DNA from: Microcoleus sp. FACHB-61 | Lineage (GTDB): Bacteria; Cyanobacteriota; Cyanobacteriia; Cyanobacteriales; Microcoleaceae | Direction: 5' to 3' | NCBI GenBank assembly: GCA_014695295.1 | Contig: JACJNY010000044.1 | Coordinates: 18,184-82,183 of the forward strand | Length of the DNA stretch: 64,000 nucleotides | Shown: piece by piece, positions 48,201-55,082 of the stretch | Layout: every line of letters begins with the position of its first letter | Position numbering within the stretch: position 1 is the first letter of the stretch | Translations under genes and position numbers: made by a program | Notes under the pieces: model-generated | Told to the model about the DNA's origin: nothing | What the model saw: the letters and a program-made list of their open reading frames with translations, nothing else | Databases searched by the model: none

Positions 48201-49034
48201 TTGAGCAACAGACAAAGCATATTCTGGCTTAACAAAAGATTGACTGCTACTGCCCGTACATTCAAATAAAATAACATGACGGCGTTTCAGCAAGTTGTGC
48301 TGCTCAGCAAAATTGCGGACTCTTTCAATCTCATCAGTTCGCAGGCGCAGAATATTCTGGATGGGAACAGTAATCGGTTTTGGATAGCCGCGAAAAAGAG
48401 ATGCTTTAGTAGTTCCATCATAATTTTGATAGTTATTTGGACTCACCTGCGTCAAAAATACTTCATCAAATTCACCGCGATTAAGACGCTGCTGTACTTG
48501 TTTTTCCAACTCATACCAAGCTGCTACTATTTGCTGCCAATTATTGGCGGGAAATTCCCAAATTTCATCAACAAATGGATTCTCTTCAATTACACTCCGG
48601 CACATAGATGAAATTGCCCAAGTTAAATGGCAATTTGGATAATCATGCTTGATTTGCCGAGCCAAAGTGGTTGCATGAAGGCAATCACCATTTAAGCCAA
48701 GTTGTCCTAGCAATATTCGCTTGCCAGAAGACTGTTCAGAAGTAAAAAATCGTGACCAAGAACGTTCTGACTGCAAGCGTGGTATCTCAGTTTCTAGGGA
48801 CTTCGCGCTTCCCTCCAGAACAATAAGTTGGTCAATGTAGGGATTGTTTTGCAGCGCCCTCTCACTGTCAGAAGTAGTGAACCATGTAATTATGCAGTTT
48901 GGTTCGCTGTTTTTTAGCTCTTGGGCTGTTGCCAGATAGGGCGATATTTCCTGGGGCTGAAAAACCGCAAAACCGTAATGTTTGTGCAGAGGTGTATAGG
49001 GGTAAGAAGCTGGCTGAGATAATTGTTTCATCAT
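42288..49034 (-). CDS. Giant four-module glycosyltransferase (GT9-GT2-GT4-GT41)
   Basis: A 2248-residue cytosolic protein. Approximate modules: a partial GT9-like start (1-95); a GT9/heptosyltransferase-like domain (102-420, RILLGQLGLNGDCLHATTLA); GT2 (505-720, SVIIPTYN, VHILHQDDIVLP); GT4 (821-1170, KILIDGVMFQLHNSGITRV, FLWVGDRVGFNGYKN, SKYEGFGLPLLEAIACG); a helical repeat R1 (1211-1318); GT41 (1413-1785, IRLGIINDHF, MDYYIAG, LADVYLDSYPYAGATSLIDPLQVGLPAV); and three more copies of the R1-type domain (1830-1936, 1980-2086, 2126-2240). R1 plus GT41 resembles HMW1C-type protein glycosyltransferases with their all-alpha domain. The gene sits 27 bp after an SDR epimerase gene in a six-gene run. 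Confidence 0.9.
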   Translation of the reverse strand: MMKQLSQPASYPYTPLHKHYGFAVFQPQEISPYLATAQELKNSEPNCIITWFTTSDSERALQNNPYIDQLIVLEGSAKSLETEIPRLQSERSWSRFFTSEQSSGKRILLGQLGLNGDCLHATTLARQIKHDYPNCHLTWAISSMCRSVIEENPFVDEIWEFPANNWQQIVAAWYELEKQVQQRLNRGEFDEVFLTQVSPNNYQNYDGTTKASLFRGYPKPITVPIQNILRLRTDEIERVRNFAEQHNLLKRRHVILFECTGSSSQSFVKPEYALSVAQSLLSRLPDCSIILSSNLKIPVADARIIDGSVLTLRENAELTKYCSLLIGCSSGVTQTVLTDWAKPLPMIQLLLASTSVYASIAHDLEYWQQSSEQVLEMTDCSVEQAVECAYTALVQGFPEARRRFHQQIPLNFNFYFNLVRQALLQNWQFLKAARSVLHITERYGWHPQLKTFVQKELIPKIDVNRTLQITKENYSKFLQEFVGDWEEGKKVTVSAIAPESASTHRPFWSVIIPTYNPKNHYLEQTLKSVLEQAPNSSEMQIEVVDDCSVNSDVEEIVKKVGNGRVSFYKQSQNLGQIANWNECIQRARGNWVHILHQDDIVLPGFYKSLQTALETAQNVGSAFCRHYYIDAGGNQQFLSEIERETAGIIENFLERIAVRQRIQFASIVVKRSVYQTLGGFSAQAASAADWEMWKRIASHCKVWYEPQILACFRLHSASETSRLMQSGGNIADAHKAIKISQSYLPQNIADQLSNQAKEHYAIEALKMAHSMIARGDVNSAIAQIREGLKCSNSSKVISLLPAVFLSSESEQQPTSETQKQSPKILIDGVMFQLHNSGITRVWHSLITEWASQSFSQHILVLDRNGTAPKIAGINYRQVAAYDYSNTENDREMLQQICDEEKADLFISTYYTTPRSTPSVFMAYDMIPEVMGANLANPMWKEKHQGIRHASAYVAISENTARDLVKCFPDISQESVTVAHCGIDRKFSPSTLVEVNQLKTKYGISKPYFLWVGDRVGFNGYKNALFFFKAFSQFGSKHLFEIVCIGGNSALETELQAYTSDITVHLLKLSDDELRSAYSGALALVQTSKYEGFGLPLLEAIACGCPVITSPNSSIPEVLGQAALYVNGEDVDELTKAFIDIQNFDRRQILIAAGLEQVKKFSWSEMATKVSSALIAATQLSAKKSVAAPASMTSLISIIGQYQSNQSDSSGLANVRQARKQIADIWLNLLADQLASAYSGEIGKAHQALLASDIRYEPLTDTEETFVSELVANVAKGFDEPKAINYLLAAMLYRRADQLPLKYDRATVPNWFANEYLKFMFTCPNVFQTRGEADSYYQFIQGWIDYLHTNLFKNADSPLWQNIALLFAQVANFIPLYFTTANLRDIYTKRAEIIEFSLKNRGSSIDCIFPARSPNRTKIRLGIINDHFAPQTETFATIPVFEHLNRDEFEIYLYALNTSGHPLEQYCQSRADKLVALPKDFASQVQTIRADDLDILFFGTNLTAINKPLTSLAIHRLARVQTTSFCSPTTTGIRHMDYYIAGQFTAPDASYQEQYREQLAVLQGSGFCFKYATESEVATVKPTRQSLGISDNTTVFISGANFYKILPELRESWVKILAAVPDSILILYPFGPAWTRTYPATPFVNNLNAVCAKYGVNNNRLRFVKQLPSRADVKEFLQLADVYLDSYPYAGATSLIDPLQVGLPAVVVEGNALRFRQGSAMLRELQMSDLIAYDEASYIQLAVTLGTNPQLRQQKRQEIQQKMQGNPRCFDSVAYSGAIGKLFQELFGNWQSSHLEASRNLQDSIPKQPDLDEILSNTVNLYQRNSSNISAISELRQIRKQIADFWLNVPAENLETAYKSASGNSYKILLKSGFQRQPMIESEQIFLQQLTQISKGLVHPKAVNALLAAMLYFPPETMRIPDARNRLPHWLIGDYEQVFETEASVKSDSTSDLLAQYIQSSQFANQLLGCVNLYRIDPSDESVVLELRQIRKQMADFWLTVPSEKLETFYRGEVRKGYQAILSCGLQAESMTEAEQQFLQKLTEISKGLVQPQAINALLGAMLYFVPGKMRVPDARTRLPQWLLEDYEKVFESAFTTTEQPLVKQDYLPQFLNQLTAAVNLYEIDPTAELVIADLRHIRKQIADLWLSVSGEQVEVLYRSDFGKGYKAMLGSGFINEPLHESEREFFNSLVVELSKGFGTPKAVNNLLAAMLYCRPGHLRVQDANTCLPPWLLADYEQLVGGAVKVAVG

Positions 49035-49061
49035 TCAAATACCTAAAGTTAGAGCGTAATT

Positions 49062-49934
49062 TTATCTGGTCTCGATCATCATAACTGCGAGTTGTAGCAG
49101 GTCTATGTTTGGTTGCCAGTGCAGGCTGTGCATTAGCGCGGGATTGGATACTAATCGCTTATATTCAGTCTGAAAATTCTCAGCCGGCTCTACATAGCGC
49201 GTCCAATCCAAACCGAGGTGCGAAAAGCAGACTTCTATCCAATCTTTTATGGAATGAGTTTTGCCTGAACCGATCGCTGCTTCAAAAATATTATCCTGCT
49301 CAATCAATGTCATTATAGCCTGTGCTACATCACCCGCAAATGTCCATTCTTTCTCTACAGAGATATCACCTATTTGCAGTTTTTCATCAGCACCCCGTAG
49401 AATCCGCTTAGCGGCGAGTACAATTTTTTGGCTGACATGATTGGGTTTTCTGAGAGGGCTTTCGTGATGGAATAAATATCCTACATAGGCTTTGATACCG
49501 AGACTTCTGTAATATCTGGCTGCATAAACTGATTGAATGCGAGCAACTGCATAAGCACTGCTTGCTTCAAAAGCAGTATCCTCAGAAATAGGATTGCCAT
49601 CATTATAGAATTGAACACCACTACCTGTAATAAAAACTTTGGAGGTAGGGCTGTGTTTGTACACAGCCTCTAAAATATTTAGTGTACCCGTCGAAATTGC
49701 TGCATGATTTTCAAACAGCGCGTCGTGTCGCGTTGTTGATTTTGCAGCTAAGTGAAATATATAGGTTGGTTTGTATTCTTTTACGAACTCCTCAACCTGC
49801 TCGCAGTCAGATACATCGCCACGAATCCAATCTCCCGATCGCGATAAGCCTGTAGGTTTGATTCCTTTGGACTTGCACAACTCACTGAGATAATATCCGT
49901 CTTGTCCGTTAGCACCAAAAATAAGAGCGTTCAC
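49062..49934 (-). CDS. SDR-family NDP-sugar epimerase/dehydratase
   Basis: A 290-residue extended-SDR enzyme closest in look to GDP-mannose 4,6-dehydratase and related RmlD/GMD proteins. It has the dinucleotide-binding GANGQDGYYL at residues 8-17, the FHLAAKSTTRHD segment and a SGVQFYN substrate loop. The catalytic YxxxK motif reads YAVAR, Arg (codon CGC) replacing Lys, which may change or slow catalysis, though Arg may be normal in this subfamily. It probably supplies a nucleotide sugar to the glycosyltransferases on either side. The ATG overlaps the stop of the upstream gene by 4 bp (ATGA), so translation is coupled. Confidence 0.85.
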   Translation of the reverse strand: MNALIFGANGQDGYYLSELCKSKGIKPTGLSRSGDWIRGDVSDCEQVEEFVKEYKPTYIFHLAAKSTTRHDALFENHAAISTGTLNILEAVYKHSPTSKVFITGSGVQFYNDGNPISEDTAFEASSAYAVARIQSVYAARYYRSLGIKAYVGYLFHHESPLRKPNHVSQKIVLAAKRILRGADEKLQIGDISVEKEWTFAGDVAQAIMTLIEQDNIFEAAIGSGKTHSIKDWIEVCFSHLGLDWTRYVEPAENFQTEYKRLVSNPALMHSLHWQPNIDLLQLAVMMIETR

Positions 49935-52465
49935 AGTTTATTTTTCTGAAAAACAAAGGTGGCAAATGTATAACGACATCCTTCATAGATAAAATCTGGA
50001 TTCGGACAATCCCACTGCGGAACGTCAGGGAACACACAATTTTTCAATAAAGGAAGAAGTCGTTGTCGGAAGTCTTTCTGAGTGTAAAGGCGGAAGTCTA
50101 CTGCCGGAATGCGATCGCCCGGTTTATACTGATCGTTGTAATCGCACGTTAAAATTCCAGTACCTCCGGGTGCCAAAAGTTCAGCGATTTGCACCATAAA
50201 CAGTTCATCATTTTGGACATGCTCGATCACAGATGTTGAAAAAATAATATCATAACTGCCCTTGATAGTAGACGGTTTCTGAAAATAGGTGTTGAGATCG
50301 CAATTGATCGCCGGATCGATTTCTTCCATGGGGTAGCCGAGCTTCTTCAATGCACCAGCAGCACTATCTTCATAGCTCCCAATACATAAAATTTTAGGAG
50401 CAGCAAACTTGGACGCAATTTTTTGCACAGTATCCAAAATAAAAGCTTGCTGAATATTAGCTTCCGGTATTTTACGAACCATCATCTCAGGAACCAGCGC
50501 AAATAACTGATTAATAACAGGTTGGTACTGCGATCGGGCAGCATCATCCAATATCCGATTCAATGATGTTACATTTGGAATACCAACATTTACATACCTG
50601 TTGCTGTGCCACTTCTCTTGCTTCCCTAATACTTGAGCAAGCATACGTTCATAATCCAAAACGAAACTAGCTTCGCTCCACTCATTGTAAAACGGCACAA
50701 GCGGTGCAATACCGTTATCAGCAATTTGTTTCAAACTTGAATCTTCAATACAAATTGAAGGATTTGCCGAAATAATATGTCTGAACATATTGCTTTTTGT
50801 GATTGCAATAGGTCTCTTTACAGCCAGCGCGTGATCGATCGTGCTCGATATACCACGATTCTCATGTTTTTCATAGAAAAATGCGTTAACCGTATTTTGT
50901 GCAAGAAAATCAAGTAATTTTTCTTGACTGAGAAAGTCGTGACTCAAACTGAGTTTAATACCGGGCTTAACGATCGACTGCTGACATCGTTGTGCTATAG
51001 CAATTGCTTGACTGCCGTCAGCATCGCCAAAAGTTGCAAAGGGAATATGCAGCCTAATCAGTGCCTCGTCATACTCTTGCTGTACAGTGGCAATGACCTT
51101 CTCAAATCCTTTACCTTGCATTCCAAATCCAAAACTCCCAATAGTAGGGATCTCTGGTAATCTGTAATAATTCGTGTAGGGCTGTACAATTCTTCCCGTT
51201 TTAAAAACAATTGGATTCTTCAGTTGCAATGTAGGATCTGGGCCTATATGGTACTGAAAAAGTGTATTATTTGCTGCATCTGCTACTCGCTGGGTAACTT
51301 CGTGTATTATGCCAATGTGTGGTACATTGATGGATTGAAGTATTTTCTTATTAACCCAAGGTAATGTCGAGGAATAATAGTTGTAAATAATGGCTGATGG
51401 TTTTACCTTGTTGACATTATCCAAAAACTCTTCATAACTGGAACATTCTGCATATATAAAAGAGTATTGAGTTGATTTTTTTAGCGCTTCAGCAATATTA
51501 ACACCGTACTCATGCACGCCGCATTGTTTTTCCTTGTGGGAGACAATCAAAATTTTATCTAGCAAGTTATCGTTGTCTTTGCTTGCTAGTGATTTGTGCA
51601 ATTGTGACTCGCTCGGAGAAATAATATTTGCTGTCTTGGCTTCGCCTGTAGGTAAGCTCATATCTTCCGCAAGCTTCCCAAGCCATTTTTTGACTTCTTC
51701 ATAATTTTTGGCATAAACCACCGGATTTTCCAAGTTATCCCAAAGCTTCTCTGGTAAATCCCAGCCAACAATACAGCGAGGTTTATATCGATTAATCTCC
51801 GTTTGGGATGCGGCATTTATAGCACTTCCTTTCATCAACAAACCAATACATTTGTCTCCGACTTGCGACAAGTTTTTAAGGTTCATTCCGCTACAATCAA
51901 CAATATTCGTAGCGGTAAATTTAGGAGGAGCTGAACAGTAAAAATTGAGCTGAGGGAAATCTGATACTATTTGTTTCAGATGTTCGTTTAAATAAAAATA
52001 GCTTTGATTCGAGAAAACTTCTCCGTTTTCTACCAAAATGCTGTTTTTTCTAACTTCTATTACCTTTTCGGGCTGCCCAAAGAAGGTAATCATGGGGATG
52101 TGAATCGGTATCTGCAGCAGATATTTATGATTTATATGCTGCTGATACATCTGACGATTAAAGGTATGAACGTTATTTTGGTAAGTCATACCGTAGAGTT
52201 TCAAAATATCATCAAAAACCCCAAACCACATATTGACAAATATGGCATCCTGGGGGCAGTTTGGTGTGGGCTCTGTGCCTTTGTATTCGCTGCCTTGATA
52301 CAGCGTGATCGGCAAATCTAAATCCTGCCAAAGATAAGTAGAGACTTCAGCGCACTCCAGGGTAATTTTAACCCCAGGAAAACTAATTCTAACCGCCTGA
52401 ATTACGGCTCTTGTCAAAATCACATCGCCGCTGTGAAAACTGTTATGAATGAAGAAATGGGTCAT
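49931..52465 (-). CDS. Glycosyltransferase-methyltransferase fusion (GT9-like/GT4-like/SAM)
   Basis: An 844-residue cytosolic protein. The N-terminal ~280 residues begin FFIHNSFHSGDVILTRAVIQAV, a GT9-like sugar-transferase start. Residues about 305-600 look like a GT4 enzyme (KILIVSHKEKQCGVHEYGVNIAEAL; later a YEKHENRGISSTIDHALAVKRPIAI donor-site block). Residues about 690-840 form a class I SAM methyltransferase (KILCIGSYEDSAAGALKKLGY, IIFSTSVIEHVQNDELF, APGGTGILTCDY). The order suggests addition and then O-methylation of a sugar. It overlaps the epimerase gene by 4 bp and lies 36 bp after the C-methyltransferase gene. Confidence 0.85.
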   Translation of the reverse strand: MTHFFIHNSFHSGDVILTRAVIQAVRISFPGVKITLECAEVSTYLWQDLDLPITLYQGSEYKGTEPTPNCPQDAIFVNMWFGVFDDILKLYGMTYQNNVHTFNRQMYQQHINHKYLLQIPIHIPMITFFGQPEKVIEVRKNSILVENGEVFSNQSYFYLNEHLKQIVSDFPQLNFYCSAPPKFTATNIVDCSGMNLKNLSQVGDKCIGLLMKGSAINAASQTEINRYKPRCIVGWDLPEKLWDNLENPVVYAKNYEEVKKWLGKLAEDMSLPTGEAKTANIISPSESQLHKSLASKDNDNLLDKILIVSHKEKQCGVHEYGVNIAEALKKSTQYSFIYAECSSYEEFLDNVNKVKPSAIIYNYYSSTLPWVNKKILQSINVPHIGIIHEVTQRVADAANNTLFQYHIGPDPTLQLKNPIVFKTGRIVQPYTNYYRLPEIPTIGSFGFGMQGKGFEKVIATVQQEYDEALIRLHIPFATFGDADGSQAIAIAQRCQQSIVKPGIKLSLSHDFLSQEKLLDFLAQNTVNAFFYEKHENRGISSTIDHALAVKRPIAITKSNMFRHIISANPSICIEDSSLKQIADNGIAPLVPFYNEWSEASFVLDYERMLAQVLGKQEKWHSNRYVNVGIPNVTSLNRILDDAARSQYQPVINQLFALVPEMMVRKIPEANIQQAFILDTVQKIASKFAAPKILCIGSYEDSAAGALKKLGYPMEEIDPAINCDLNTYFQKPSTIKGSYDIIFSTSVIEHVQNDELFMVQIAELLAPGGTGILTCDYNDQYKPGDRIPAVDFRLYTQKDFRQRLLPLLKNCVFPDVPQWDCPNPDFIYEGCRYTFATFVFQKNKL

Positions 52466-52501
52466 AGCTTTATCCTGTTGTGCGCTGTCTTGTTTCTTGA
52501 C

Positions 52502-53761
52502 TTAGTATTTGATAATTTCCACGTTAGGCAAAGGGAAGATTAGACCAACACCCCTTTTCAGTATTTCTTCCTCGCGCTTGAGAAATTCTTCCTTAAAATG
52601 CCACGGCAAGACTAAATAATAATCCGGATTCATTGCCCTTGAATCCGCTTCGCTGACAATCGGAATGTCAGTACCGAGCGTATAAGCGCCGTATTTATCT
52701 GGGTTTCTCTCCGCCGCTACATCTATAATGCGATTGTCAATTCCGCACCACTGCAAAATTGTATTGCCTTTAGTCGATGCACCGTAAATGTGAATGCTCT
52801 TACCTTCTTTTTTCAACATTTTTAGCAGCGAAACTAACTGCTCTTTATGCACGTTGATCCTGTCTTGAAAATTTTTGTATGGTTTGTCGGTATCCAGCTC
52901 CATGTCAAATTCTGCCTGACGTAATAGCTTGATGCGCGTCACAGCTTCTTGTTTCTTGAAGGCAAAGTTGTCAAGATGCGTTGCATAACAGCGAATGCTA
53001 CCGCCGTTGATGTCGTTAAGTACGGCATCTACTATTTTCAAGTCAGCTTGTTTCAGTATATATTCCAGCACTGCTAAACTGTAATATTCCAAATGCTCGT
53101 GACAAATTGTGTCGTAAGAATTCATCTTGAGCATGGATGGCATATAAGACATCTCAAAGACCCACAAACCACCAGGAGCAAGCGCTTTTTTGATTTCTTT
53201 GCAGAAGCTTACCGGATCTTCCAGGTCATAAAACATGGCGATTGACGTAATAATGTCAAATTTTTCGCCTTGTAAAACCTTGGTGAGTTCTTCTGAAGGA
53301 AAAATGTCTTGAATTGCAGTAATGTCTCCGGTTATTTCTTGAGCTACGTCTGACGGATCGACACCAAATTTGATGAAGTTTTGCGGATAGCACTTTAGTA
53401 AAGTGCCGTCATTACAGCCAATATCTAAAACACGAGCATTGCTTTTGCCAATCAGGGATGCTGCTTCTTCAGTAATTCCCTGCAAGTGATTTCGCATGGT
53501 TTGGTTCGTGCCGGAACGATACCAGTAGGCAGAATATAAAACTTCCGGCGGAACCGTATGTTCCATCTGTAATAAACCGCAGGCTTTCTCATCTTTTGTG
53601 GGATCGCAACGCACTAGAGAAAGGGAAATTTTTCTCAGGGGTGGTTCTTCTTTCCCTGGCTTGACAAAGGAACCTTGCAAATACTGTTCGCCTAAATTAA
53701 TGACTGGGGTGAGGGCTGAAGAACCGCATACCCGACAAGTTTTACGATGACCTAAGTGCAT
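52502..53761 (-). CDS. Sugar C-methyltransferase (TylC3/NovU-like)
   Basis: A 419-residue enzyme with the three-part build of deoxysugar C-methyltransferases. A zinc-binding N-terminus has CRVCGSSALTPVINLGEQYL near residues 9-28 and further Cys residues. A central SAM domain follows (RVLDIGCNDGTLLKC, ITSIAMFYDLEDP, HEHLEYYS with the catalytic His pair). The C-terminal domain (IHIYGASTKGNTILQWCGI, NPDYYLVLPWHFKEEFLKRE) completes the family pattern. It would make a branched-chain NDP-sugar donor for the downstream transferases. It lies 16 bp after the small upstream gene in the same run. Confidence 0.9.
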   Translation of the reverse strand: MHLGHRKTCRVCGSSALTPVINLGEQYLQGSFVKPGKEEPPLRKISLSLVRCDPTKDEKACGLLQMEHTVPPEVLYSAYWYRSGTNQTMRNHLQGITEEAASLIGKSNARVLDIGCNDGTLLKCYPQNFIKFGVDPSDVAQEITGDITAIQDIFPSEELTKVLQGEKFDIITSIAMFYDLEDPVSFCKEIKKALAPGGLWVFEMSYMPSMLKMNSYDTICHEHLEYYSLAVLEYILKQADLKIVDAVLNDINGGSIRCYATHLDNFAFKKQEAVTRIKLLRQAEFDMELDTDKPYKNFQDRINVHKEQLVSLLKMLKKEGKSIHIYGASTKGNTILQWCGIDNRIIDVAAERNPDKYGAYTLGTDIPIVSEADSRAMNPDYYLVLPWHFKEEFLKREEEILKRGVGLIFPLPNVEIIKY

Positions 53762-53777
53762 TGTTTTACCTCTAAAA

Positions 53778-54233
53778 TTAGTTATTTTTTTGAGAGCCTA
53801 GCTTTTCTACCAGTGCTTTGAAATTTCCATCTATTCCATCTATACACTTATTCCGTTCTAAGTTCAAGATCGCTAGCTGTTTGACTACTCGATCTTTTTC
53901 TGATGCTGCCACTTTTTCAAACTCATAGACTTTTTCTTGTTCGTGCCACAAGTTGCAGTTAACGTGGGCGAGCTGCGAGAAGATTTCGCCTATGCTGCCA
54001 AGGACATCAGGCACATAATTGCCTTCTTTTTTATAAACTTTATTTGAGGCGAAAGTCAGGCGAGCGATCGGAATTTGACCCGATATAGCAGCGCTAATAA
54101 ATTCGTTCATTTCCTGCTGAAGCTGTTTTTCTTGAACAGCAAGGCTCTTGAGTCTGATTTCGTCTTCGGAATGCCACTGTTTCAATTTAACAATTGTCAA
54201 TTTGTCGCAGAGAGAGCCAAGTGTTTCGGCCAT
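53778..54233 (-). CDS. Small helical protein, DUF4254/DUF6165-like
   Basis: A 151-residue, all-helical soluble protein heading the glycosylation cluster. MAETLGSLCDKLTIVKLKQW resembles the start of DUF6165-like proteins. CNLWHEQEKVYEFE and LAILNLERNKCIDGID resemble DUF4254. Both families are of unknown function and often sit beside glycosyltransferase genes. It is probably an accessory or assembly protein. The upstream 850 bp should contain the cluster promoter. Confidence 0.65.
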   Translation of the reverse strand: MAETLGSLCDKLTIVKLKQWHSEDEIRLKSLAVQEKQLQQEMNEFISAAISGQIPIARLTFASNKVYKKEGNYVPDVLGSIGEIFSQLAHVNCNLWHEQEKVYEFEKVAASEKDRVVKQLAILNLERNKCIDGIDGNFKALVEKLGSQKNN

Positions 54234-55082
54234 AGGTCAACTGTGATTGGTTTGAAAGAATCTAACTGAGGATATTTGGCGATATCTTGATCTGTCTAAA
54301 GGAAATTCCCGCACATCACCCTGTAACCCCCGCCGCTGCATAGGGGATCAGCCTTACACTGGATATTTTATCCAAATTGAGCGAACCAAGAGACTAAAGA
54401 GATCGCTCATTATCAGACGAACCTCGATTTCGGCTGTTCCCAGAATAGTATATAAGTAGGTAGGTGGAAATAAACTTGGCTAGCTCCTCACAGAATGTAA
54501 AGCTATCATAACCGCCAGCGCTTGCTTTCATAATATCTCGCTATCTTATGAGCGTTTCACTCGTGATGAGATACTTATGTATTTTATCGCTCATCTATTT
54601 ACTATTTTATACAACGTCTCTACAGGCACACACGATGATATTACATACAGCAGAGTGCAAGTTTATGAAGTACACCGCTCGATCGATCCCCATAGGGAAA
54701 CGGCGGGAGTGCGGTATCCCTACAAGAGCTATGTACCTTACAAACAGGCGCAAAAGAGCTGTATAAAGCAGGTAGTGTAGCTAATTCTGATCGCTGTTTA
54801 CTTCTGGGTTTCTACTAGATTAACTGAAAATTGCCCGCCGATCGCCGAAAACCTTATGGGCTGGGGGGCGCCAAGTCTTGACAAAACTCCTTTAATATTG
54901 TATCGATAACAGCAAATTCACAGACCGATGAGAAGTTCTGTTTCCGCGACCTCACCTCCGACCGCCGCAGCATGGCCGGGATTCCTCACCCCACAAAAAC
55001 AAGTTACAATTACGTTAAGATTGATGAACATAAATAAAAAATCCCAAATCACAGGGACTAAAAATTAGGAGGATCGACCTCG
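54234..55082. other. Divergent intergenic region before ftsH
   Basis: About 850 bp with no supported gene. It must contain promoters for the glycosylation cluster (minus) and ftsH (plus). A TAGGGAAACGGC stretch at 54693-54704 resembles the repeat at 6781-6849. The ftsH ribosome-binding site AGGAGG is at 55067-55072. Confidence 0.45.

Noticed and set aside
54548..54780. Two overlapping short frames upstream of ftsH
   Set aside because: They overlap each other in different frames and run through repeat sequence. Neither has a good start context.
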